Source: Flavobacteriaceae bacterium
Lineage (GTDB): Bacteria > Bacteroidota > Bacteroidia > Flavobacteriales > Flavobacteriaceae
DNA length: 31,074 nucleotides
Assembly (NCBI GenBank): GCA_013001365.1
Contig: JABDMQ010000058.1
Coordinates: 1-31,074, forward strand
Reading direction: 5' to 3'
Shown: positions 15,776-22,625 of the stretch, one piece after another
Layout of the letters: the number at the start of each line of letters is the position of its first letter
Numbering within the stretch: the stretch's first letter is position 1
Translations under genes and position numbers: made by a program
The notes under the pieces: generated by a model
Seen by the model: the letters and a program-made list of their open reading frames with translations, nothing else
Database searches by the model: none
Told to the model about the DNA's origin: nothing

Positions 15776-16249
15776 ATGAAAACTACACTTTATTTTTTCC
15801 TGCCACTACTATTGTTCTTTACGGACAATGTTAATTATGAAGTTAATTCCAAATCCTTTTCAGATGATATTAAGACAGAAGAAGCATTATCGTTAGAAGG
15901 CACATGGGAGCTTGTCGATTATCACAATTACGTTGATAATGAAGTTGCGGAGACCTACGGACACAGGGAAGGATACAGACAAGTGAAGATGTTTACTAAA
16001 ACACGCATTATGTGGAGCCGTAAAGTACCAATTGATTCAACAGAATATTTTGGTTTTGGAACATACAAGATTTCTGATGGGCATTTAATAGAATCCTTGG
16101 AATACGGATCAGAGGCGGTACTAAAAGCTATAGATACAATGCGGATTTTTTCATTTGAATTAATACTAACCAAAGACACCTATTCTCAAATTGAAATTGG
16201 TCCTGAAGGCGATAGGATATTTTCCGAAAATTATATTAGAATAGAATAG
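15776..16249 (+). CDS. Secreted lipocalin-like protein of unknown function
   Basis: The 157-residue protein begins with a hydrophobic signal segment (residues 4-17, LYFFLPLLLFFT). It then has a mature domain starting LEGTWELVDYHNYVDN, a GTW opening typical of small lipocalin-like beta-barrels of Bacteroidota. Alternating strands follow (MFTKTRIMWSRKV, YFGFGTYKISDGHLIESLEYG, FSFELILTKDTYSQIEIG), which fits such a barrel. There is no lipobox. I do not recognise a specific family or ligand. It is monocistronic as far as can be seen: trxB is divergent upstream, and a 98-base gap separates it from the basic repeat protein. Confidence 0.72.
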   Translation: MKTTLYFFLPLLLFFTDNVNYEVNSKSFSDDIKTEEALSLEGTWELVDYHNYVDNEVAETYGHREGYRQVKMFTKTRIMWSRKVPIDSTEYFGFGTYKISDGHLIESLEYGSEAVLKAIDTMRIFSFELILTKDTYSQIEIGPEGDRIFSENYIRIE

Positions 16250-16295
16250 TTTTTGGATTTCGTTAAGAAGGTTCCGAAAATAAATATTGAAGTCT

Positions 16296-16323
16296 TTGAT
16301 TAAACCTTTTTAAATTACCTTGG
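16296..16323 (+). promoter_or_regulatory. Candidate promoter of the basic protein/barrel pair
   Basis: TTG at 16296-16298, a 17-base spacer and TACCTTGG at 16316-16323, one base off the TAnnTTTG consensus. The ATG is 25 bases downstream. Confidence 0.4.
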
Positions 16324-16347
16324 TCATAGTTAAATAAAGAATCGGTT

Positions 16348-16824
16348 ATGATCAAGACAATTATGAAATATGGCTGCGCTCTTAGACCAGCTCTGTTCTT
16401 GGCTTTTCTACTATTTATTTGCCTTCATTCCTATTCTCAAGAGAGTAATAGCGATGATAGAAATCAGCTTAGTTATTTAACGCAAGAACAAAAGAATCTG
16501 TTGCAAGAACAACAGGAACTCCTTGATAAAACAAGGGCCATCTTCAAGAAAAACCTATCAGAAGACCAATTGACCCTTATCAATGATAAGAATATAAGCA
16601 AAGAGCAAAGAGCATCCTTGCTCAAACAATCCCTTACCTCAGAGCAAAGAAATCTATTGAATTCCAATAGAAATATGATTCGTGCCAAGAAAATGCGTTT
16701 TAGGCGTTCATTGACCAAGAGACAACGCATGAAACTAAGAAGGTTCCTTAAGAATCGTCCTGCAAATGATCGGAAGAGATTAGTAAGACGTTTGAGACGA
16801 CTTATCCAAAATAACATGAGCTAA
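16348..16824 (+). CDS. Exported, strongly basic protein with 13-residue repeats (unknown family)
   Basis: The 158-residue product has a signal peptide cut near SYSQ (residues 28-31). The mature part contains five [LI][TS]xxQ motifs at residues 44, 70, 83, 96 and 122, all in register with a 13-residue period; two intermediate units (57, 109) are degenerate. The motif recalls the LTxxQ elements of the Spy/CpxP periplasmic chaperones, but the spacing is different. The second half is extremely basic: about 21 Lys/Arg against one Asp in residues 110-158, with RR and KR pairs. Helical throughout by composition. Its TAA overlaps the ATG of the barrel gene (TAATG, 16822-16826), so the two are translationally coupled. 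No known family is recognised; interaction with the acidic barrel, LPS or nucleic acid is possible. Confidence 0.78.
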   Translation: MIKTIMKYGCALRPALFLAFLLFICLHSYSQESNSDDRNQLSYLTQEQKNLLQEQQELLDKTRAIFKKNLSEDQLTLINDKNISKEQRASLLKQSLTSEQRNLLNSNRNMIRAKKMRFRRSLTKRQRMKLRRFLKNRPANDRKRLVRRLRRLIQNNMS

Positions 16825-17735
16825 TGGTCAAAGGAATAAAACTCAAGCTCTGGCTTACAATGGTTCTTTTAGTTCTAGGCAATTCCCTAATTGCTCAAGA
16901 TATTGAAGCATCAGATGAAGAAATAGATGAGATTATTGACAATCTGATTGACGTAAATGACGAAGACTTAATAGATCTCTTAGAGGATCTGGATAAATAC
17001 CAGATAATCTTTACATCCATTGATTATAATAATAAGACCTATTTCCTTGGTCGTGATATTGGAATAGACCTTTTTAATTTCTCTCCTCAAATTATGTATG
17101 AAAACTCTAATGGTATATTTTTAGGTGTCAATGGGACTTATTATAGTGAGTTCGATCCAAAATGGGATTTAACGGTTGTTTCTGCAGGGTATGGTATTGA
17201 TCTAGGGAAAAAAGACAATTTCAGGGCAGAGCTTGGTTACAGTCGATACTTTTTCTCAGATATAGGATCTAACGACTTCGAGAATAGTATAGATCTAGAT
17301 CTTGGATTTGCAACAACGAATGGGGAATTTGGATCAAATATCAATACCTCATATTTATTTGGGAGCAAAACTGGATTTCTTTCAAGTATTTCTGTATATG
17401 GTGATGTTCACCTGTTTTATTTAGATTCCAGTAAAGGTTTCAAAGCTAGTTTTGGACCGGATCTTTCATTTATTTTCGGAAGTGAGAACATCGATACCTC
17501 CAGAATAGATAATTTGGGTATCAATATCCCCTTCATCAATAGGATCGTTGATTCTTTTGAGACCTTTAGTTTAAGAAATATTCAATTGCAATTGCCAATT
17601 ACGATCGAACTTAATGAATTCTTTATCGAGGCAGGTTATAATTTTAATTTCCCAAAGGCCTTTGAATTCGAGAACGACCTAGATTCAACATCGTTCTTCA
17701 ACCTTGGTGTAAGTTACATGTTCACCTTGAAATAA
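16824..17735 (+). CDS. Outer-membrane beta-barrel protein with acidic N-terminal segment
   Basis: The 303-residue product has a signal peptide ending near LIAQ (residue 25). An acidic stretch of about 32 residues follows (26-57, sixteen Asp/Glu and no Lys/Arg), rich in Ile and Leu at regular steps, so probably an amphipathic helix. From residue 60 onward the sequence is a string of amphipathic strands with aromatic girdle residues and short turns (YFLGRDIGIDLF, IFLGVNGTYYSEF, FRAELGYSRYFF, FFIEAGYNFNF). It ends FFNLGVSYMFTLK, the pattern of an outer-membrane barrel. It is coupled by a one-base stop/start overlap to the basic exported protein upstream. Start is fixed by that junction and the signal peptide. 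No family name can be given. Confidence 0.8.
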   Translation: MVKGIKLKLWLTMVLLVLGNSLIAQDIEASDEEIDEIIDNLIDVNDEDLIDLLEDLDKYQIIFTSIDYNNKTYFLGRDIGIDLFNFSPQIMYENSNGIFLGVNGTYYSEFDPKWDLTVVSAGYGIDLGKKDNFRAELGYSRYFFSDIGSNDFENSIDLDLGFATTNGEFGSNINTSYLFGSKTGFLSSISVYGDVHLFYLDSSKGFKASFGPDLSFIFGSENIDTSRIDNLGINIPFINRIVDSFETFSLRNIQLQLPITIELNEFFIEAGYNFNFPKAFEFENDLDSTSFFNLGVSYMFTLK

Positions 17736-17754
17736 ACCGCTCATAAGAAAAAAT

Positions 17755-17786
17755 AAAAAAGCCGAATTATAAAATTCGGCTTTTTT
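17755..17786. terminator. Bidirectional terminator between the barrel gene and tRNA-Pro
   Basis: GCCGAATT (17761-17768) pairs with AATTCGGC (17773-17780) over ATAA, with A6 on the left and T6 on the right. It ends transcripts of the plus-strand barrel gene and of the minus-strand tRNA. Confidence 0.92.
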
Positions 17787-17787
17787 G

Positions 17788-17862
17788 TCGGGGTGGCAGG
17801 ATTCGAACCTGCGACCTCCGCGTCCCAAACGCGGCGCGATAACCGGGCTACGCTACACCCCG
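17788..17862 (-). tRNA. tRNA-Pro, anticodon TGG
   Basis: Read on the minus strand the 75 bases fold as a complete cloverleaf. The acceptor stem CGGGGTG pairs with CACCCCG plus discriminator A. The anticodon stem CCGCG/CGCGG encloses loop TTTGGGA with anticodon TGG, and the T-arm contains GGTTCGAATCC. The 3' CCA is not encoded. The gene is alone, with its own promoter upstream and a terminator directly after. Confidence 0.97.
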
Positions 17863-17868
17863 AATGGT

Positions 17869-17876
17869 TATCTTTG
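17869..17876 (+). promoter_or_regulatory. Possible TAnnTTTG promoter element for the sugar dehydrogenase unit
   Basis: TATCTTTG lies just outside the tRNA 5' end and 80 bases before the chosen ATG. No TTG at the right distance on the plus strand. Confidence 0.35.
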
Positions 17877-17884
17877 AAGGACTG

Positions 17885-17917
17885 CAAATATATAGGAATC
17901 TTTTAGAAATTATTCAA
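17885..17917 (-). promoter_or_regulatory. tRNA-Pro promoter
   Basis: On the minus strand TTG (17917-17915), a 22-base spacer and TATATTTG (17892-17885) match both halves of the Bacteroidota pattern. The mature tRNA begins 22 bases further on. Confidence 0.65.
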
Positions 17918-17956
17918 ATAATTCGTAAATTCTGCTCTTATAAAAAACTGTTTAGA

Positions 17957-19090
17957 ATGCTATCGAAATCATCTAAGTTCATTGCTCTTTATATTACCCT
18001 TTTTAGTCTTAGCTCTTGCGGACAATCAAAGGAAAATGATATTGAAATAACGACTTCTCAGGAATCAAAATATACCACCGAAGTCATCGTTCCAGACCTG
18101 AAAATCCCTTGGGGCATGGTATTCTTGCCAGACGGAAGCATGTTGATCACTGAGAAATCTGGCGAGCTCATTCACTTCAAAGAAGGAATTAAAACCAAAA
18201 TACCCAATCCTCCAAAAGTTTCTGCACGAGGACAGGGAGGTTTCCTCGACTTAGAGCTACATCCAAATTACGAAGAGAATGGCTGGATCTATATGTCCTA
18301 TTCTTCACCTGAAGGCGAAGGACAAGGAGCCAATACAGCCGTTGCTCGAGCAAAATTGAAAAATGGACTTCTTGTAGACCAAGAAGTATTGTACAAGGCC
18401 GAACCAAATTCTACAAGAGGGCATCATTTTGGTTCTAGACTAGAATTCGATAATGAGGGTTACCTTTATTTTACAATTGGTGACCGTGGCAACAGAGATG
18501 TCAATCCTCAAGATATCACCAGGGATTGTGGAAAGGTCTATAGAATACATGATGATGGACGTATCCCAAAAGACAATCCATTTGTTGATGACCCAAATGC
18601 AAAGCATGCTATTTACTCCTACGGCCATAGGAACCAACAAGGAATGGTCAAACACCCTGAAAGCGGAAAGATCATAGTCCACGAACACGGACCTCGCGGT
18701 GGAGACGAGATCAACGTCATCGAAAAAGGCAAGAACTATGGTTGGCCGGTCATTACTTATGGCATTAATTATAGTGGTACGGTTATAACATATAAGAAAG
18801 AAGCAGAAGGTATGGAACAGCCTATGTATTACTGGATACCTTCCATCGCCCCAAGTGGCATGGATTACGTTACTAGTGATAAATATCCTGAATGGAAAGG
18901 GAACTTACTTGTTGGCTCATTGGTATTCCAGTACTTAGAAAGACTGGAAATTAAAAATGATGAAGTCGTTGCACGTGAAAAATTGTTCGATGGTATAGGT
19001 CGATTAAGAAATGTGAGACAAGGACCAGACGGTTATATTTATATGGCAGTCGAAAATGCAGGCATCCTAAGAATCGTACCGAAGAAGTAA
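17957..19090 (+). CDS. PQQ-dependent aldose (glucose/sorbosone-type) dehydrogenase, lipoprotein
   Basis: The chosen start, ATG at 17957, gives 377 residues with a proper lipoprotein signal (SLSSC, Cys21). An upstream in-frame ATG at 17864 would add 31 residues ahead of it and overlap promoter DNA. The mature protein is a six-bladed propeller of the soluble aldose dehydrogenase family. Marks are IPWGMVFLPDGSMLITEKSG, RGHHFGSRLEFD (the likely catalytic His), GHRNQQG, HGPRGGDEIN and KNYGWP. Relatives oxidise aldoses at C1 with pyrroloquinoline quinone. No PQQ synthesis genes are in the window, so the cofactor must come from elsewhere in the genome or the medium. The cytochrome c gene follows four bases later and is the probable electron acceptor. 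Confidence 0.9.
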   Translation: MLSKSSKFIALYITLFSLSSCGQSKENDIEITTSQESKYTTEVIVPDLKIPWGMVFLPDGSMLITEKSGELIHFKEGIKTKIPNPPKVSARGQGGFLDLELHPNYEENGWIYMSYSSPEGEGQGANTAVARAKLKNGLLVDQEVLYKAEPNSTRGHHFGSRLEFDNEGYLYFTIGDRGNRDVNPQDITRDCGKVYRIHDDGRIPKDNPFVDDPNAKHAIYSYGHRNQQGMVKHPESGKIIVHEHGPRGGDEINVIEKGKNYGWPVITYGINYSGTVITYKKEAEGMEQPMYYWIPSIAPSGMDYVTSDKYPEWKGNLLVGSLVFQYLERLEIKNDEVVAREKLFDGIGRLRNVRQGPDGYIYMAVENAGILRIVPKK

Positions 19091-19094
19091 ATAA

Positions 19095-19508
19095 ATGAAA
19101 TACCTATTATCAAGCATCGTTTTCCTAGGAATGTTGATTGTTGCCTGCGGGTCAACAGATAAAGAACAGAACGAAAATCTTAAGAAAAGCATTGAGCGTG
19201 GCAGTGTTGTTTATAAGGATTTCTGTGTAGTGTGTCATCAGACCAATGGTGAAGGCGTTGAGAATGCATTTCCGCCATTGGCCAAAGCAGATTACTTGAT
19301 GAACAACAGAATGGAAAGCATTAGGGCAATTAAGTTTGGCCAGACCGGGGAGATAATCGTTAATGGCAAAAAATATAACAATGCAATGGCCCCATTAGGC
19401 TTATATGACGAGGAAGTTGCCGATGTCATGAACTATATAACCAATTCTTGGGGCAATGTTAATAATGACATGGTCACAACTGAAGAAGTTGCACAAATCA
19501 AGGAATAA
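19095..19508 (+). CDS. Lipoprotein c-type cytochrome (single haem)
   Basis: The 137-residue protein has a lipobox (LIVAC, Cys18) and one haem-binding CVVCH at residues 44-48. A FPPLAKADYLM segment typical of class I cytochromes follows, with Met98 in NNAMAPLG as the likely second axial ligand. It ends with a C-terminal helix containing VADVMNYITNSWGN. It starts four bases after the dehydrogenase stop, so the two are surely co-transcribed. The likely job is to take electrons from the PQQ dehydrogenase and hand them to the respiratory chain at the membrane surface. That partnership is inferred from context. Confidence 0.93.
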   Translation: MKYLLSSIVFLGMLIVACGSTDKEQNENLKKSIERGSVVYKDFCVVCHQTNGEGVENAFPPLAKADYLMNNRMESIRAIKFGQTGEIIVNGKKYNNAMAPLGLYDEEVADVMNYITNSWGNVNNDMVTTEEVAQIKE

Positions 19509-19523
19509 ATTGGAGCAATTAAC

Positions 19524-19531
19524 TACCTTTG
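19524..19531 (+). promoter_or_regulatory. Possible TAnnTTTG promoter element for the udk-mut operon
   Basis: TACCTTTG lies 28 bases before the udk ATG. The nearest upstream TTG is only 11 bases away, so this is a half match. Confidence 0.4.
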
Positions 19532-19558
19532 TAATACACGAATTTTCATAAATAATTC

Positions 19559-20167
19559 ATGCTGATCTTAGGAATTGCAGGCGGAACTGGATGCGGAAAA
19601 ACAACGGTTGTCAATCAGATCGTTGAAGAACTTCGTAACGAAGAAGTTGAAGTGATTTCGCAAGACTCTTATTATAAAGACACCTCGCATCTTTCTTATG
19701 ATGAACGCGTAGAGATCAATTTCGATCATCCCAGCTCAATAGATTTCAAGTTACTTATGGATCATTTGTCGACCTTAAGAAAAGGCGAACCCATCAATCA
19801 ACCAGTGTATTCTTTCGTTGAGCATAATCGTACAGGCGAATCAATTAAGACCATACCTCGAAAAGTAGTCATTGTCGAAGGCATCCTCATATTCACAAAC
19901 CCTGAACTCAGGGAGATGTTTGACATTAAGATCTTTGTTCATGCTGATAGTGACGAAAGGCTAATAAGGCGTCTTAAAAGAGATATCGCCGAACGCGGTA
20001 GGGATATTAACGAAATTCTACATCGTTATCAGACGACGCTTAAACCCATGCATGAACAATTCATAGAACCTACCAAGGAGTATGCCGATATCATCATTCC
20101 TAATAATAAATACAATACCGTGGCTGTTGATATCGTGCGCACCATTATTAATCAAAGGCTTCAATGA
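19559..20167 (+). CDS. udk: Uridine kinase
   Basis: The 202-residue enzyme has a P-loop GIAGGTGCGKTT at residues 5-16, the QDSYYKD substrate segment, the NFDHPSSIDF block that binds the nucleoside and the later VEGILIF and RRLKRDIAERGRD lid region. It phosphorylates uridine and cytidine to their monophosphates in pyrimidine salvage. Length is normal. Its stop overlaps the next start by four bases (20164-20167), so the septation gene downstream is translationally coupled. It leads a compact operon running to mutB. Confidence 0.96.
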   Translation: MLILGIAGGTGCGKTTVVNQIVEELRNEEVEVISQDSYYKDTSHLSYDERVEINFDHPSSIDFKLLMDHLSTLRKGEPINQPVYSFVEHNRTGESIKTIPRKVVIVEGILIFTNPELREMFDIKIFVHADSDERLIRRLKRDIAERGRDINEILHRYQTTLKPMHEQFIEPTKEYADIIIPNNKYNTVAVDIVRTIINQRLQ

Positions 20168-20499
20168 ACTGGAACGAATTAAAGGACCATAAACTCATTA
20201 AGCCATTCAGGAATGTCTTTGGCCTAGGCTTGCTAGCATTCATTATCTGGATGCTTTTCTTTGATAGTAATTCGTTGCTTTCTCATATGGAATTGAATGC
20301 AGAAAAAGACAAAGCGAACAAACAGAAGGAGCACTACCAAAAAGGCATAGAAGTGGATGCCAAGGAAATAGAGAAATTGGAGACTGAAGAAGGAGTTGAG
20401 AAGTTTGCTCGTGAGGAGTATTATATGAAAAAAGAAAAAGAGGAGATCTATATAATCGAATACGAAGATAGCATTCCAAAAGATAAAGACGATGACTGA
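20164..20499 (+). CDS. FtsB/DivIC-type septum formation initiator
   Basis: The 111-residue protein has a short cytoplasmic N-terminus, one membrane helix (about 18-33, FGLGLLAFIIWMLFF), a Lys/Glu-rich coiled coil (about 40-75) and the family's closing motif EEGVEKFAREEYYMKKEKEEIYII. This is the bitopic topology of FtsB/DivIC, which forms the FtsQLB complex that licenses septal peptidoglycan synthesis. It overlaps udk by four bases at its start and mutA by eight at its end, an arrangement I recall from other flavobacteria. Whether it is FtsB or DivIC proper cannot be told. Confidence 0.88.
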   Translation: MNWNELKDHKLIKPFRNVFGLGLLAFIIWMLFFDSNSLLSHMELNAEKDKANKQKEHYQKGIEVDAKEIEKLETEEGVEKFAREEYYMKKEKEEIYIIEYEDSIPKDKDDD

Positions 20500-21901
20500 T
20501 AATTTGTTTGATGATTTCGAATCGGTGTCTTCCAAACAGTGGAAGCAGAAAATCCAAGTAGATCTTAAAGGAGCCGATTATAATGACGCCTTGGTCTGTC
20601 ATTCTCGCGAAGACATAGACGTTAGGCCATTCTATCATGCGGATCAATTTGATAAGCAACCGGAACCATCAGGTTCTAAATCAACGCAGTGGGAAATTTG
20701 TCAAGAGATTTTTGTCAAATCTGTAACCCAAGCAAATACTAAAGCCCTCAATGTCCTGAACAGAGGCGCAGAAAGCATTTTATTCGTTTTGCCAACCGAA
20801 GCTGTTTCAGTATATCATTTGCTCAAGAACATCAAGCTATCTGATACCACAGTCTTTTTTAAGATGCAGTTCCTTTCCGAAGCATTTATTAATAGGCTGA
20901 AGAACTATTTACTTCATAAGAATGCAAGTGTTCATCTGAATATCGACCTTATAGGAAATCTAGCAAGAAGCGGAAATTGGTTCCATGATCTAAAAATGGA
21001 CCATGAAATACTTGAAAAGGTCATTACGCATTCTACGGATTTCAAAAGTGTTTTTAGTGTTGACATGTCCTTATACCAAAATGCAGGATCGACGATGGTA
21101 CAAGAACTAGCGTATGGCTTAACACAAGCAAATGAGTACTTGAATTATATCAACAATAATGAGGGTCTTAATTCAATTATTAAGGAAAGTGGAATTGATA
21201 AACCCCTGATCAATTTCAATGTTTCAGTAGGAACAAACTATTTTTTCGAAATCGCTAAACTACGAGCATTAAAAAAGCTTTGGAAGTTACTGAGCACCGA
21301 TTATGGCTTCGAAAAAGATTGCAATCTATTTGTCGTACCATCGAAACGCAACAAGACCATTTACGATTATAACACGAATATGTTACGTACCACTACAGAA
21401 TGTATGAGCGCTATTCTTGGCGGGGCCAACACTATTTCTAATCTACCATATGATAACATATATCATAAGGACAATGAATTTGCAGAACGAATCGCTCGCA
21501 ATCAATTATTGGTATTGAAGCATGAAAGCTATTTTGACCAGGTGGACAATCCTTCAGATGGTGCTTATTATATTGAATCCTTGACCGATCAATTAGCGGA
21601 AAAAGCCCTGAAACTGTTCAAGGACATAGAAGCCAATGGAGGTCTATTAAAACAACTTAAAGAAGGAACTATTCAACGTAAGATCAAGGAAAGCGCAAAT
21701 AAAGAACAGGTGGCATTCGATTCAGGCAAAGAGGTACTTCTCGGCACTAATAAGCATCCAAATGAATCTGATAAAATGAAGGAAAACATGGAATTATATC
21801 CATTTGTTAAGACCAACAAACGAAAAACCTTAATAGAACCTATTATACCAAATAGATTAGCAGAAAAATTAGAACAACAACGATTAAAAAATGAAAACTA
21901 A
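20492..21901 (+). CDS. mutA: Methylmalonyl-CoA mutase small subunit (no B12 domain)
   Basis: The 469-residue product aligns by motif with the small subunit of heterodimeric methylmalonyl-CoA mutase. It opens with FESVSSKQWKQKIQVDLKGADY and retains the barrel core (NVSVGTNYFFEIAKLRALKKLW, TTECMSAILGGANTISNLPYD, FAERIARNQLLVLKHES, PSDGAYYIESLT). The C-terminal cobalamin-like domain of about 150 residues, present though non-functional in actinobacterial small subunits, is absent. The subunit is structural; catalysis is in MutB. With MutB it interconverts succinyl-CoA and methylmalonyl-CoA. The start overlaps the preceding gene by eight bases. Confidence 0.93.
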   Translation: MTDNLFDDFESVSSKQWKQKIQVDLKGADYNDALVCHSREDIDVRPFYHADQFDKQPEPSGSKSTQWEICQEIFVKSVTQANTKALNVLNRGAESILFVLPTEAVSVYHLLKNIKLSDTTVFFKMQFLSEAFINRLKNYLLHKNASVHLNIDLIGNLARSGNWFHDLKMDHEILEKVITHSTDFKSVFSVDMSLYQNAGSTMVQELAYGLTQANEYLNYINNNEGLNSIIKESGIDKPLINFNVSVGTNYFFEIAKLRALKKLWKLLSTDYGFEKDCNLFVVPSKRNKTIYDYNTNMLRTTTECMSAILGGANTISNLPYDNIYHKDNEFAERIARNQLLVLKHESYFDQVDNPSDGAYYIESLTDQLAEKALKLFKDIEANGGLLKQLKEGTIQRKIKESANKEQVAFDSGKEVLLGTNKHPNESDKMKENMELYPFVKTNKRKTLIEPIIPNRLAEKLEQQRLKNEN

Positions 21902-22622
21902 AATGAAAACGAATCTAGTAACCCTTTCATTAAGCGCCGTTTTTTTATTGACTATTAGCTGCGCTGATTCCTTAGAATATAGATATGCCAACAAGGAAGA
22001 CACTATTGCATGTAATAATGCACCAATAAATACGGACCTGTACAAAGAAGCATTATACAGTTTCGAAGATTACATTGATCAAATAAATAACAAACAAACA
22101 AACAGGAATTTCATTCAAGGGTATAATGTTTTCATCGGACGGACTATTGCCAATCAAGGTCTGGAAACCTCAAAAGTCTCTGAGCATGATATTCGGATTT
22201 TCAATGCATTGAAAAAGGAAAAAGACCTCTGGGTCAATGATAATGGGACTTATAGACTGAACTACAATAGCGATCTAGTTACTTGCATTGCAGACAATAT
22301 TCTTGACGAGGCTCTTCAAACCACATTTAAGGCGTTGATAGAAACAAATAGCATGAATACGCGACTGTTCGTTTCACCTTTAAGGTCAAAGATGGGAGCT
22401 GTATTAAAAGACAAATTCCTGGCAACTTATATCGCCTTGGATATGTTCTACTCGCAGTTTTTTACAACTGATTTCTCCAATGTGGAATTGATTCCTGACG
22501 ATGAAAAATTCCCGAAAGAATCAGATTTGCCCAAAACACCGCCATCAGCTACGCCAAGTAAATCGGTCAAACCACTGCTTGATCCAAATAAGGTCGAAAA
22601 GACAAAAGCAAATCAAAAATAA
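21891..22622 (+). CDS. Lipoprotein of unknown function between mutA and mutB
   Basis: The 243-residue protein has a lipoprotein signal (LLTISC, Cys24 from this start) and a mostly helical mature domain with no recognised family. The C-terminus is Pro/Ser/Lys-rich and disordered-looking (KTPPSATPSKSVKPLL). Two starts are possible: ATG at 21891, overlapping mutA by 11 bases, or ATG at 21903, one base after the mutA stop; both keep the signal intact. Three further Cys residues are in the mature part. It is inserted between two subunit genes of a cytoplasmic enzyme, so an envelope-anchored protein here is unexpected. The stop lies three bases before mutB. Confidence 0.8.
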   Translation: MKTKMKTNLVTLSLSAVFLLTISCADSLEYRYANKEDTIACNNAPINTDLYKEALYSFEDYIDQINNKQTNRNFIQGYNVFIGRTIANQGLETSKVSEHDIRIFNALKKEKDLWVNDNGTYRLNYNSDLVTCIADNILDEALQTTFKALIETNSMNTRLFVSPLRSKMGAVLKDKFLATYIALDMFYSQFFTTDFSNVELIPDDEKFPKESDLPKTPPSATPSKSVKPLLDPNKVEKTKANQK

Positions 22623-22625
22623 ATA

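Noticed and set aside
17864..17956. N-terminal extension of the sugar dehydrogenase from an earlier ATG
   Set aside because: It would place 31 residues ahead of a complete lipoprotein signal and overlap the tRNA promoter; the ATG at 17957 is better.
20164..20500. Cobalamin riboswitch upstream of the mutase genes
   Set aside because: The upstream DNA is coding sequence for the septation protein with no B12-box-like stretch; the mut genes are read from the udk transcript.
20243..20659. Minus-strand frame of 138 residues
   Set aside because: It lies across the septation gene and mutA, both strongly supported, and has the skewed composition of an antisense frame.
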